64,000 nt of DNA from Leadbetterella sp964423865 (lineage in GTDB: Bacteria; Bacteroidota; Bacteroidia; Cytophagales; Spirosomataceae), in assembly GCA_964423865.1 (NCBI GenBank), contig CAYRGN010000005.1, positions 1-64,000 of the forward strand. The letters run 5' to 3'. The translations under genes and the position numbers were made by a program. The notes below the pieces were generated by a model that was not told the DNA's origin, searched no databases, and worked only from the letters and a program-made list of their open reading frames with translations. Shown piece after piece: positions 1-8,794 of this stretch (the first letter of the stretch is position 1; the number at the start of each line of letters is the position of its first letter).

Positions 1-223
1 GGTGTGCCGGTTTTCTGATAGTGGTGCGCCACCCGGCTGATAGCTGAATGCTCATAGCTATTTCATTTGTATAAATTTAAGCCGGGCGGCGAACCGCCAT
101 TAGAAATTAGATATTAGCTATTAGACTTCTTCATCCGCGACCGGCGAAGCATCACCCCGTATACCTAATATCTAGCATCTAATGTCTAACTTCTAATAGC
201 TAACGGCTGATTACTTATAGTAT
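1..223. repeat. Composite heptad/REP-like intergenic element
   Basis: No gene is visible here. Bases 1-60 are nearly the reverse complement of 8931-8998, including the GC-rich core GCCGGGTGGCGCACC. Bases 65-100 match 59161-59195 closely. Four ATTAGnn heptads (99-126) face seven CTAAnnn-type heptads (165-213) across a 38-nt centre, so the arms can fold into a long imperfect hairpin. It lies downstream of the SRPBCC gene that ends at 224 and may affect its mRNA 3' end. That role is inference. Confidence 0.75.
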
Positions 224-1087
224 TTATTGGTTTTCACTGATCTCCTTCAGCCGCTGCAAGGCCTGCGGGAATTTCTCATTCATATGCTCAATATACTCCG
301 GCGAGCAATCCACCTCTGTCCGCACCCGTGTGCCATCGGGAACATCCGTCAGAATATAATTCTCCAGGCTTCCGCTCCACCGGGACGTATCTTCATCCAC
401 CGGCAACTCCTGCCCATTTTCCAGCAACCCGATATGGCTGAAGACCAGCTGTTCATTTTCTTTCATGAAAACCACATCGCTGTACATGCCTCCACCCGAA
501 CCCGAAAGCAGGTGGACCCGGGCGCCCTGACAGAGCTCCCCCTTATAATGCGAGCCGGAGTCAAACACGGAGGTCCAGTCACGGTAAGACTCCTGCCCCC
601 AAAGCTTCGCCCACACGGTCTCTTTTGGAGCATGGATATCCACTTTATACACCAGCTTTTTGATTCCGGTAAGGTAATTCCGGAGGGATATCCCCACAAT
701 TCCTTTCCAGCCGAATTCGTAGTTTTCGGGCGCAAATTCCGGTCCTGCATCGGCTAAATTCTCCAGTCCGCTATGCGTAAGGGTCAGTTGAACCGCCTCT
801 TCCCCGGCCGGTTCAAGCTCCCATCTCAAAACCGATTTCCCTTGAGAATGGGAAGGGTGCTCCCAGGTATGCTCCAGGAGACGTACCGGTTCAATCTTTA
901 GAATCTCGCAACGGTGCAGGAAACTTCCCCCCTCTTCTTTTTCATAAAATGTATAAACACATCCCTCTTCCAGCTTAAAGTCGCGGACATGGAAGTACCA
1001 TTCCTTCATTTCCATAGGGTCAGTAATGGCCTTCCAGACCGCTTCAGGCCGGGCATTAAATTTTTGAACAAGCTTAACTTCCGTCAT
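224..1087 (-). CDS. Tandem SRPBCC (AHSA1-like) domain protein
   Basis: This is a cytosolic 287-residue protein with two START/Bet v1-like domains, roughly residues 5-138 and 148-285. The first begins with the AHSA1-type pattern FNARPEAVWKAITDPMEMKEWY. The second has the matching start (VDIHAPKETVW...DW). The fold has a hydrophobic ligand cavity, and related proteins bind lipids or act as Hsp90 co-chaperone-like factors; no ligand can be read here. The start overlaps the stop of the DUF4199 gene by 4 nt, so translation is probably coupled. It is the last gene of a four-gene operon. The family call is firm and the function unknown. Confidence 0.85.
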   Translation of the reverse strand: MTEVKLVQKFNARPEAVWKAITDPMEMKEWYFHVRDFKLEEGCVYTFYEKEEGGSFLHRCEILKIEPVRLLEHTWEHPSHSQGKSVLRWELEPAGEEAVQLTLTHSGLENLADAGPEFAPENYEFGWKGIVGISLRNYLTGIKKLVYKVDIHAPKETVWAKLWGQESYRDWTSVFDSGSHYKGELCQGARVHLLSGSGGGMYSDVVFMKENEQLVFSHIGLLENGQELPVDEDTSRWSGSLENYILTDVPDGTRVRTEVDCSPEYIEHMNEKFPQALQRLKEISENQ

Positions 1088-1575
1088 CTCTTATTTTTGG
1101 TTCTTACAAAAAACGCTACGATCGCCGTGGTCACCAAACCCATCACCAGGGCCGCTATGGTACTTTGTTTCGCATAATTCTCAAAATTAAAATTAGCTTT
1201 CGCATCGGCGGTGGTCTTATAGTATCCCAGCTCTACAGACCGCTTGATCACATTCGGAAAATACTCCGGTGTAATCACATACGAAATGATCCACTGCGAC
1301 AAAGGACTGAAAACCGTCACAATAGCCGTAATAATTAACCCGCTTACAAAACCCTCCTTAAAACTCATTTTCCCACCGTAAAACTGCTTTTTCTTATCTT
1401 TCAACGCGAGTACATAGACCCAAACCGCCGGAATGGCGTACAGGTTGGTCAGGTACAAATGATAATCTATATACTTACCGTGTAACCCACTAAGTTTTTC
1501 CAGCAGCATCCAGGCCAGGGTCATCCCTATAAAGATAAAGGCCCATTTGATCTCTATTCCATATTTCTGTAGCAT
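1084..1575 (-). CDS. DUF4199 family membrane protein
   Basis: This 163-residue protein has about four hydrophobic segments (near residues 10-28, 42-60, 75-98 and 135-156) and a basic C-terminal tail. That layout, with a soluble stretch containing PEYFPNV before the last helix, fits the Bacteroidetes DUF4199 family of inner-membrane proteins. No enzymatic motif is visible. It starts 3 nt after the VOC gene and overlaps the next SRPBCC gene by 4 nt, placing it inside one operon. Its role is unknown. Confidence 0.8.
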   Translation of the reverse strand: MLQKYGIEIKWAFIFIGMTLAWMLLEKLSGLHGKYIDYHLYLTNLYAIPAVWVYVLALKDKKKQFYGGKMSFKEGFVSGLIITAIVTVFSPLSQWIISYVITPEYFPNVIKRSVELGYYKTTADAKANFNFENYAKQSTIAALVMGLVTTAIVAFFVRTKNKR

Positions 1576-1578
1576 GGC

Positions 1579-1968
1579 CTATTCCATAGAATAAAGTCCG
1601 AAGAAATTTCCTTCCGTATCGATACAGACAGAACAAAAGCCAAACTCCCCTAAATTCATCTTGGGGTCTTTCACCTGTCCTCCAGCAGCCTCCACACGAG
1701 CGGTCTCCACGGCACAATCTGCACAGGGGAAATAGACCATGGTATTCGGGCCGCCTCCCGGCTTTGCTCCGGGCATTTCAATCAAAGCTCCGCTTACGCC
1801 CTGGTTTTCAGGACTGGAAAAGAAAGACATTTTCATATCGCCCGCGGCGTCTCCCGGGACTTGTTCGGCATCGGTAAACCGGGTACCCAATACCGCTGAA
1901 TAGAATTTTTTGGCCCGGTCAAGGTCTCCCACATAGATCTCGAACCAGCAGATGATGTTTTGATTCAT
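1579..1968 (-). CDS. VOC family (glyoxalase/bleomycin-resistance fold) protein
   Basis: This 129-residue protein has two beta-alpha-beta-beta-beta modules typical of the vicinal oxygen chelate fold. It opens with WFEIYVGDLDRAKKFYSAVLG and closes with DTEGNFFGLYS, which are the family's standard ends. Such proteins are small metalloenzymes or ligand-binding proteins, and the substrate cannot be inferred. The start codon overlaps the upstream SRPBCC stop by 4 nt. The shared operon with two SRPBCC genes resembles common Bacteroidetes AHSA1/VOC clusters of unknown function. Confidence 0.85.
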   Translation of the reverse strand: MNQNIICWFEIYVGDLDRAKKFYSAVLGTRFTDAEQVPGDAAGDMKMSFFSSPENQGVSGALIEMPGAKPGGGPNTMVYFPCADCAVETARVEAAGGQVKDPKMNLGEFGFCSVCIDTEGNFFGLYSME

Positions 1969-2486
1969 TTCTCCAATACGTTTTTAAGATTCGTCAACCC
2001 TTCTTCAAAATCACCGCTCATGTCATAAAACAGGCTCATAATATTCATGGGCCAGGGGGAGTCTCCACTGATTCCCCAGGTAACTTTGCTCTCCGAAGGC
2101 GAGACGGCCTCCACCAGAATATGAGAACTGGCCGGATCTCCGAAACCAAAATCAAGCTCCGTCAGTACTTCCTGGCCTTCGGTAAGACGCATAATGGTCT
2201 GTGTTCCCTTACCCACTTTTTCGCTGTCCCACGAATACCTGAACCCTACCGTACCGTCGCTGCCTTCATACGATTTCTTCATTTCCGGATCCATCAGGTT
2301 CCATTTTCCGTAGTGGTCCTGGTTTTTAACATACTTTACATAATCGTAAACCTCCTGCTGAGGCCGGTGAATGACCACACTGGCTTCGGCTTTGAACGTT
2401 TTGGGCAGAAACGCGGCTACAATCAGCAACAACACGGCTATACCCACCAGAACCAATAAGATTTTTTTCAGTAAGCTCATTTCCAA
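1965..2486 (-). CDS. SRPBCC family protein with N-terminal membrane anchor
   Basis: This 173-residue protein opens with a hydrophobic helix (about residues 6-28) followed by a polyketide-cyclase/START-like domain. The segment VVIHRPQQEVYDYVKYVKNQDHYGKWN matches the fold's first strand and helices. It is the first gene of the four-gene minus-strand operon, so the promoter should lie in 2487-2600. A second ATG two codons in is equally possible as the start. The domain probably faces the periplasm or sits at the membrane surface; its ligand is unknown. Confidence 0.8.
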   Translation of the reverse strand: MEMSLLKKILLVLVGIAVLLLIVAAFLPKTFKAEASVVIHRPQQEVYDYVKYVKNQDHYGKWNLMDPEMKKSYEGSDGTVGFRYSWDSEKVGKGTQTIMRLTEGQEVLTELDFGFGDPASSHILVEAVSPSESKVTWGISGDSPWPMNIMSLFYDMSGDFEEGLTNLKNVLEK

Positions 2487-2602
2487 TATAACTTTTTCAT
2501 TAAAAAATATGATTTATATTGCAAATGTAAACATAGCTACCTCACTTTAGGCGTAGAAAGACCAACTTTTTTTAGGAGATACGGATCGGAGCCGATTACG
2601 AG

Positions 2603-3625
2603 TTATCCGCGCATCCATTCCCTGATCACCTCCGTCATGGTTTCAAACTCAATCAGGAAGCCGTCATGACCGTAGGTAGAATCGATCTCCTTGTAGGTGG
2701 CGCCCGGTATAAATTTCGCCAATATCCGCTGTTCTTCGGGCGGAAAAAGAATGTCGGTGGTGATACCGATCACCAGGGTACGTGCTTCTACTTTTCCCAG
2801 GGCCTCCTCCAGCGAACCCCGGTGACGGCTCACATCGTGCGAGTCAAACATCTTGGTGAGTGTCCAGTAAGAATAGGCATTGAAGCGGCGCACCAGCTTC
2901 TCGCCCTGGTAAGTCTGGTAAGTACTGGCCCGGAAAAAATCGATCTGGCCTTCATCGCGACTCTGGGTGCGGTTATAGGTATAATAATTCCGATAGGATA
3001 ACAGGGCGATGGCCCGGGCTACTTTCATGCCTTCCCGCCCGGCATCTTCGGTACTGGCTTCCCAGGTGGGGTCACTCTCAATGGCCATTCTCTGGGTTTC
3101 GTTAAACGCGATACCCCAGGGGGAATGAATGGCATTGGTAGAAAAAAGGATGAGGTTGCAAACCACTTCCGGGTATGCCACGGCCCATTCCGAAGCCTGC
3201 TGCCCACCCAATGAGCCCCCCATCAGATAATTAATACTTTCAATGCCCAGCTCCTGGCGGAGCAACTCAAACGCGTTCACCACGTCGCGTACGGTAATCA
3301 AAGGAAAAGTATGGTAATAGGGTTGTCCGGTAGAAGGATCTATACTCAGCGCGTTGGTGGAGCCGTAGTGAGAGCCGGGTACATTCACGCAAATGATAAA
3401 ATGTTGGGCAGGATTAAACAAACGCCTCTCCCCGATCAGGCCGTTCCACCAATCGGAAGGGTTCGCGTTGCCGGTGAAGGCGTGACAGACCCACACCACG
3501 TTCGACTTCTCTTCGTTTAGTTCACCATACGTAGTATACGAAAGTTCAAACTCCTGTAGCCACTCCCCGTTTTCCAGGTGAAAAGGTGTATTGCATTTAA
3601 AAATGTGGTTTTTTACCATACCCAT
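2603..3625 (-). CDS. metX: Homoserine O-acetyltransferase (MetX)
   Basis: It transfers an acetyl group from acetyl-CoA to homoserine, the committed step of methionine synthesis in organisms that use the acetyl route. The 340-residue alpha/beta hydrolase has the nucleophile elbow GGSLGG with Ser138, the acid in TTDILFP and the histidine in YGHDGF near the C terminus. It also has the family motif CHAFTG and the conserved NVPGSHYGST. Length is normal. A SAM-I riboswitch lies about 80 nt upstream, which independently supports a methionine-pathway role. Starting at Met3 instead of Met1 would be equally plausible. Confidence 0.95.
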   Translation of the reverse strand: MGMVKNHIFKCNTPFHLENGEWLQEFELSYTTYGELNEEKSNVVWVCHAFTGNANPSDWWNGLIGERRLFNPAQHFIICVNVPGSHYGSTNALSIDPSTGQPYYHTFPLITVRDVVNAFELLRQELGIESINYLMGGSLGGQQASEWAVAYPEVVCNLILFSTNAIHSPWGIAFNETQRMAIESDPTWEASTEDAGREGMKVARAIALLSYRNYYTYNRTQSRDEGQIDFFRASTYQTYQGEKLVRRFNAYSYWTLTKMFDSHDVSRHRGSLEEALGKVEARTLVIGITTDILFPPEEQRILAKFIPGATYKEIDSTYGHDGFLIEFETMTEVIREWMRG

Positions 3626-3701
3626 ACTCTAATTTTCATGCGCAGGACTGCCCTGTGCTATCGTAATAAACTAACCAAAAGGGATTTGAATCACATTATT
3701 G

Positions 3702-3811
3702 GTTTATAATTCCTGGCGGCCTTTGGCCAGACAGGTAGGTATTGGCACCTTTCCATCGTGAGGTTGCCCGGGTTTCACAGAGCCTATTCTCTCCGCCCGT
3801 CTTTATAAATC
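3702..3811 (-). promoter_or_regulatory. SAM-I (S-box) riboswitch upstream of metX
   Basis: Read on the minus strand, the leader contains the S-box core: a GGGCGGAGAGA stretch, then GTGAAACCCGGGCAACC, then AAGGTGCCAA. A P1 helix can form between TTTATAA (3809-3803) and TTATAAA (3709-3703). S-adenosylmethionine binding normally switches off methionine genes, and metX follows directly. The P1 3' strand runs into AACCAA, which can pair with the later TTGGTT. This offers a possible alternative structure, but I see no U-tract terminator, so control may act on translation. Confidence 0.9.
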
Positions 3812-3911
3812 AATAATTCACAGGAAGGAAGTATTGACGATGCAAAAATAGGATGAAATCGGGAAAGTACAAGTTTTTTATTCCCTTTAAATGCAGGAAA
3901 GTGCGGGATGC

Positions 3912-4982
3912 TTAATCCGGGATTTTCACCCGGATGAGTTCTTTGTTCATCCCCATCAATTGCGTACAATCGTCCGCTACCCTGTCTTCCAGCGTAGCCC
4001 GCTCGTGCATGAGAAAATATTTATTCCGGAAAACAGAATAATACCCCTTTTCAATCTGCATCTCTTCATTCTCTCCCAGAAGAAGGTCGAAATTATGGTC
4101 TGCTTTAGGATGGATAAACACCGGCGGGTCAGACTCGTGACAAGGCAGTTCTATCGGGATAAGCAAACGGACAAAGGCGAGGTTTCCGCCACCCAGGAGT
4201 TCCAGCACGTAGTCGCGATGTACATTCCCTTTGCCTACTTCCTCCACCAACCTTTCATTCAGGAGAGAAATCATGCCGCTACCCGGTTCCAGGAGAGAAT
4301 AAAAGCGGATATTCGACAAAAAACTACGTAGCGCGTCCATGGTCAGGTCTTCAGAAACTATCCCGTAACGCTCTTCAGAAGGCAATCCGTGCCGGATAAT
4401 ATGTTCTGCGGCCGACCGGCTGATGGCGTCATAAATGGCTTTCATTTTATTTTCTACCGTATGAATTGTCGCCGAGTCTTCCGGCGATAAAACCGTCAGG
4501 CTATCCATATCATAGTAAATATCGGGAAACTCATTATGAAGTATGCGGATTTCCTCCATCTTTTCCTGGATATCCATGATCAGGCGGTCGGTTCCTTCTT
4601 CCTTCTCCGGCACAAACCGGTCTGAGATCTGGCGGTAAACCGGCTTAAAGCTCTCCCATTCCACCTGGATATTCTCCACCCGGAAAGCCTCCTGGCTCTC
4701 CAGGATACCCGCATCTATCCCTTTCCGGGCCAATAGCAGTAACCAGGGTTTGGCGCCGTCAATATTACCCGCCAGGTAGTAACAAACCACGCCGTTGTAA
4801 AGGTCCCGGGCAAGGGGATGTTCCACGGCCTGAAAAGCTTCCGTATAATGGCGGATGGCTTCGGTGAACTCATCCCGTACAAAAGCCGCCTCAGCCCGGT
4901 CAATGGCCGGGTAATAGCGCTCAAAAAAATCAGTCTGGGCAGACAGGGAAAAACTTACAATCAGGAAAAAAAATGCTTTCAT
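3912..4982 (-). CDS. Secreted protein of unknown function, TPR-like N-terminal half
   Basis: The 356-residue product begins with a short signal peptide (MKAFFFLIVSFSLSAQ). Residues 20-110 read as helical repeats resembling TPRs (DRAEAAFVRDEFTEAIRHYTEAF... ARDLYNGVVCYYLAGN). The rest is mixed and charged, with no motif I recognise. Its single-gene context, between metX and an MFS exporter on the same strand, gives no functional clue. It is probably periplasmic. Confidence 0.7.
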   Translation of the reverse strand: MKAFFFLIVSFSLSAQTDFFERYYPAIDRAEAAFVRDEFTEAIRHYTEAFQAVEHPLARDLYNGVVCYYLAGNIDGAKPWLLLLARKGIDAGILESQEAFRVENIQVEWESFKPVYRQISDRFVPEKEEGTDRLIMDIQEKMEEIRILHNEFPDIYYDMDSLTVLSPEDSATIHTVENKMKAIYDAISRSAAEHIIRHGLPSEERYGIVSEDLTMDALRSFLSNIRFYSLLEPGSGMISLLNERLVEEVGKGNVHRDYVLELLGGGNLAFVRLLIPIELPCHESDPPVFIHPKADHNFDLLLGENEEMQIEKGYYSVFRNKYFLMHERATLEDRVADDCTQLMGMNKELIRVKIPD

Positions 4983-5095
4983 TTTGGATAAATTTCAGTT
5001 GCGCGTTACCACAACTATATCAGTATACGTTCCGGGCAATGAATTCCGTGCGTCATTCCCGCCACCGAAAGTTACGCACTTATACCGAATAAATC

Positions 5096-6289
5096 TTATG
5101 CCGAGCAAAGTTCTCTTTCCTCCAGGCGAATTTCAGTTTTTTTAACCAGCAGTTTATTCACCGAAACATAGGTAGCGATCAGCACACCGCCCGCGGCCAT
5201 GGCCACCCCTACCAGCAGGGGTGAATTGTACGCAAAGCCGTACACGATAGGCAAGCCACCGAAGTACGCGCCAAAGGTATTGCCCAGGTTAAAACTGGCT
5301 TGCCCGCCCGCGGCCGCTATGGTTTCGTACCCTTTGGCCGACTGGATCAGCACCATTTGCAAAGGAGACCCCAGCGTAAAGGAAATCATGCCCGTAGTAA
5401 ACGCCCAGAAGTAGGCCATTCTCGGAATATCAATAGTAAAATACACCAGGATCAGGCATATCGCCATGGTCAGAAAACAGGCAATAGAGGCCTTGATAGG
5501 TGTGGTGCTGTCGGCCAGTTTCCCACCAAGCAGGTTGCCGAACACCATGCCCAGCCCCACCAATACCATAATGAACGGCACTTCTCCGGCCTGTAGCCCC
5601 GCCACTTCGGTCATCAGGGGAGCGATATAGCTCATCCAGGCAAACAACCCGCCGGTACCGATGGAAATCATGGCAATGAGAATCCAGGCCAGGGGCGACC
5701 GGAAATAATCCAGCTGGCGGAAAACATTTCCGCTGAAATGCGTTTTCAGCGCCGGAAGCCAGAAGTACACCGCTACCATGGTTGCCGCTCCGCAAAGGCT
5801 GACAAAAAGATAGGTAATTCTCCACGAATATTCGTGCCCGATATAGGTACCCAAAGGCACCCCCAGCAGGTTGGCCACCGTCATTCCCGTAAACATCACA
5901 GCAATAGACTGGGCCTCTTTTCCCGGATCAGCCAGGCGGGTGGCCACCACAGAGCCCACACCGAAAAATGCGCCATGGGGCAGGCCCGAAAGAAAGCGGG
6001 TGATCATCATGGTGTAATACTCCGGCGCCACGGTAAATAGCCCGTTAAATACCAAAAACAGGAACATGAGGAACAACAGCACCTTTTTGGGGACAAATTT
6101 TGTACTGAACAAAACCAGTACCGGCGCGCCTACCACCACTCCAAGTGCGTAAATAGCGATCAGGTGGCCAGCCGTAGGGATTTCAATGGAAAGATCTCTG
6201 GCAATATCGGGCAGAATACCCATCATGGTAAACTCCGTCATACCAATTGCAAAAGAACCGAAAGCGAGGGATAATAAACTCTTTTTCAT
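5096..6289 (-). CDS. MFS transporter, AraJ/arabinose-efflux-like
   Basis: This 397-residue integral membrane protein has about 12 hydrophobic segments and the MFS signature after helix 2. The opening MTEFTMMGILPDIARDLSI is typical of the DHA1 drug and sugar exporter group (AraJ, YdhP). It probably exports a small molecule by proton antiport; the substrate cannot be read. It is monocistronic, with a gap on each side. Confidence 0.88.
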   Translation of the reverse strand: MKKSLLSLAFGSFAIGMTEFTMMGILPDIARDLSIEIPTAGHLIAIYALGVVVGAPVLVLFSTKFVPKKVLLFLMFLFLVFNGLFTVAPEYYTMMITRFLSGLPHGAFFGVGSVVATRLADPGKEAQSIAVMFTGMTVANLLGVPLGTYIGHEYSWRITYLFVSLCGAATMVAVYFWLPALKTHFSGNVFRQLDYFRSPLAWILIAMISIGTGGLFAWMSYIAPLMTEVAGLQAGEVPFIMVLVGLGMVFGNLLGGKLADSTTPIKASIACFLTMAICLILVYFTIDIPRMAYFWAFTTGMISFTLGSPLQMVLIQSAKGYETIAAAGGQASFNLGNTFGAYFGGLPIVYGFAYNSPLLVGVAMAAGGVLIATYVSVNKLLVKKTEIRLEERELCSA

Positions 6290-6427
6290 AACCTGTTAAA
6301 ATGACAGAACCGGGAGATTCCGAATACAAAATTAAACAGGCCACCGCACCCAAAGTTCCCGGTGCGATTTGAATCTTCAAAACTTATTGGAATGCTGATA
6401 TTCAGGGTGAGATAAGTGCAATTGAAC

Positions 6428-6595
6428 TTAAACCAACCATCTCAGGAAATTCATCTTTTTATGCAAAACCCTCACCAGGTAAATTATATTATTCTCCACC
6501 CGGTAAATCATTACATGCTCTTTTACCGGCCAGGTTAAATAGTTTTTAGAAACATCCCGCCTGATATAGCCCGAGTTTTGAAATCTCCAAAACAT
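6428..6595 (-). pseudogene. Truncated ParE/RelE-family toxin (C-terminal half only)
   Basis: A 55-codon frame starts 2 nt after the ParD stop. Its residues PVKEHVMIYRVENNIIYLVRVLHK match the C-terminal half of ParE toxins (the ...hvIfYRVe...I.IlRVLH pattern). A full ParE is about 95-100 residues. Here the N-terminal helical hairpin, normally encoded right after the antitoxin, is missing. I read this as an internal deletion that left the antitoxin whole and the toxin disabled. A functional mini-toxin is possible but unlikely. Confidence 0.7.
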
Positions 6596-6597
6596 AA

Positions 6598-6888
6598 CTA
6601 CGGTCTGACATCGCTCTTCACCGGTTTTCCTGACAGGGCAGCCTCTCTTCCTTTCTCGGAGATTTCTTTCATTAATCCGGGTCTGTATGGGATAGTATTT
6701 CCGGCTTTGATATCGGCCTCTCCTTTGGCCAAAACCAGTTCTATAGAGGCCAGTCTCGCTCTTTCATCTTCCTCCATTTGTTTTAAGATAGTCGCTTCTG
6801 CGGCCGCCGTAACAGAGCGATAAAGCCCGGCAGTAACAAGATTTTCCAAATACCTTTGATAGGGAATACCAATATCAATCCTAGCCAT
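6598..6888 (-). CDS. parD: ParD-family (CopG/RHH) antitoxin
   Basis: This 96-residue protein starts at MARIDIGIPYQRYLENLV. The N-terminal ribbon-helix-helix (about residues 1-45) would bind operator DNA, and the C-terminal tail ends SGKPVKSDVRP, typical of ParD antitoxins that wrap the toxin. A start 22 codons upstream is open but would add non-family sequence. It follows the ABC-F gene by about 50 nt. The toxin partner immediately downstream is truncated, so this is probably an orphaned antitoxin. Confidence 0.82.
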   Translation of the reverse strand: MARIDIGIPYQRYLENLVTAGLYRSVTAAAEATILKQMEEDERARLASIELVLAKGEADIKAGNTIPYRPGLMKEISEKGREAALSGKPVKSDVRP

Positions 6889-6940
6889 AAATGTATGCTT
6901 TACTGTAGTAATACTATACCAGAACTTCCCTATTAGTTCC

Positions 6941-8794
6941 CTATACCCATTCACTTAACTCTAACCAACGCAATTCCTTCTCTTCCAGTTGCTCCACCAA
7001 TGCCTCTAACCGGGCCGAAATGCGGGATATTTCCTCAAAGTCAGTCACCTCACCCGAGAGTTTTTCCGAAAGCCTACTCTTCTCCTCTTCCAGCTTCGGT
7101 ATTTCCTTTTCCAGGGTCTCGAATTCCTGCTTTTCCTTAAAGCTGAGTTTCTTTTTCGGCGCTTCCTGCACCGTAGTTTCCGCTTTCGGTTTCTCTTCCT
7201 TCTTCTGCACTTTCAGCTGTTCATCCGCCTGGTTCCGGTAATCGGTATAGTTGCCGGGGAAGTCACGGATATACCCGTTCCCTTCAAACGCAAACGTGTG
7301 GTCTACCAGGCGATCCAGGAAATACCGGTCGTGAGACACCACCAGCAGACAGCCGGAATATGCGACCAGAAACTCTTCCAGTACATTCAAAGTAGCGATA
7401 TCCAGGTCATTGGTCGGCTCATCCAGGATCAGGAAATTCGGGTTTTCCACCAGTACCTTCAGCAATTGCAGCCTCCTTTTTTCTCCACCGGAGAGTTTGG
7501 CAATAGGACTGTACTGCACCGCCGGCGGAAACAGGAACAAGGTCAGGAAAGCGGAGACACTAATCTCTCTTCCGTCGGCCATCTTGATATAATCTGCGAT
7601 TTCCCGCACATTCTCAATCACCTTTTGGTCAGGATCATATACGAGTCCGTCTTGCTTATAATACCCGATTTTAATGGTCTCCCCTTTCACAATTTTCCCC
7701 ATATCGGGTTTGATCTCTTCGGTAATCAGGCTGAGCAGGGTTGATTTCCCCATCCCGTTTTTTCCCACAATCCCGATCCGGTCGCCCCGTTTGAAAGTAT
7801 AGGTAAATTCTTTGATCAGCACATTCCCGTCATAGCCTTTGCTTACGTGCTGAATCTCCATGATTTTATTCCCGATGCGCTCGGTTTTCATGCTCAGCTC
7901 CAGTTTCTCTTCTTTGCGGTGGCCTGAGGTCTTTTCCTTCAGTTCGTAAAACGCGTTTTCCCTGTAGGTAGCCTTGTGCGTACGCGCCTTGGGCTGCCTC
8001 CGCATCCATTCGAGTTCTTTCCTGAGCAGGTTGCGGTCTTTTTCCAGCACGGTGGCTTCTATCTCCTCCCGCTCGGCTTTTTTCTCCAGGAAATACGCGT
8101 AATTCCCCTGGTATTTATAGATTTTAGAATGGTTCAGCTCCATAATACGGTTGCAGACCCTATCCAGGAAATACCGGTCGTGCGTCACCAGGAAGAGCGT
8201 CATGGTGCTGGCCGAAAGATAGGCTTCCAGCCATTCTATGGTATCCAGGTCGAGGTGGTTGGTAGGCTCATCCAGGATCAGAAAATCCGGTTCTTCAATC
8301 AGTACACGGGCCAGGAACACCCGCTTCTTTTGCCCGCCAGACAGCTCCGCTATGCGTTTATCGAGGTCATGAATGCCCAACTTGCCCAGGATCTGCTTGA
8401 CTTTCGCTTCGTAGTCCCAGCCGTTCAGGCGGGTCAGCACTTCGGCGTAATGGGTAATGGCCTCGCTGTCTCCCGCGTCCGCAGCGGCTTCGTACGCCCG
8501 CGTCGCTTTCGTAATTTCATTTTCCGAGGAAAAAAGAACTTCCACTACCGTATGCGCCTCGTTAAAATCCGGATTCTGGTGCAGGTAGCCCACCCTGATC
8601 TCCTTGCGCACACTCACCACGCCCTCGTCTGCGGCAGCCCTGCCGGCCAGTACATCCATCAATGACGACTTCCCGCTGCCGTTACTTCCGATCAGCGCTA
8701 CTTTTTCGCCTTGCAATATCCCAAAAGTCAGATCCCTGAAGAGCCAGCGCTCGCCCAGGTTCCGCCCTATATTTTCAACCGACAAATAATTCAT
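6941..8794 (-). CDS. ABC-F family ATPase, Uup-like
   Basis: This soluble 617-residue protein has two ABC domains and no membrane segments. Domain 1 has Walker A GSNGSGKSS, signature LSGGQKKR and Walker B FLILDEPTNHLDLDT. Domain 2 has GKNGMGKST, LSGGEKRR and FLILDEPTNDLD. Between them lies the ABC-F linker (about residues 225-310). The C-terminal basic/coiled-coil tail (about 545-617, KKLSFKEKQEFETLEKEI) is the Uup-type DNA/RNA-binding extension. ABC-F proteins act on the ribosomal E site, and Uup affects transposon excision and translation quality. The tail favours Uup over EttA. Confidence 0.92.
   Translation of the reverse strand: MNYLSVENIGRNLGERWLFRDLTFGILQGEKVALIGSNGSGKSSLMDVLAGRAAADEGVVSVRKEIRVGYLHQNPDFNEAHTVVEVLFSSENEITKATRAYEAAADAGDSEAITHYAEVLTRLNGWDYEAKVKQILGKLGIHDLDKRIAELSGGQKKRVFLARVLIEEPDFLILDEPTNHLDLDTIEWLEAYLSASTMTLFLVTHDRYFLDRVCNRIMELNHSKIYKYQGNYAYFLEKKAEREEIEATVLEKDRNLLRKELEWMRRQPKARTHKATYRENAFYELKEKTSGHRKEEKLELSMKTERIGNKIMEIQHVSKGYDGNVLIKEFTYTFKRGDRIGIVGKNGMGKSTLLSLITEEIKPDMGKIVKGETIKIGYYKQDGLVYDPDQKVIENVREIADYIKMADGREISVSAFLTLFLFPPAVQYSPIAKLSGGEKRRLQLLKVLVENPNFLILDEPTNDLDIATLNVLEEFLVAYSGCLLVVSHDRYFLDRLVDHTFAFEGNGYIRDFPGNYTDYRNQADEQLKVQKKEEKPKAETTVQEAPKKKLSFKEKQEFETLEKEIPKLEEEKSRLSEKLSGEVTDFEEISRISARLEALVEQLEEKELRWLELSEWV

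Noticed and set aside
7976..8665. 229-codon plus-strand ORF
   Set aside because: It is antisense to the first ABC domain of the ABC-F gene; no independent support.
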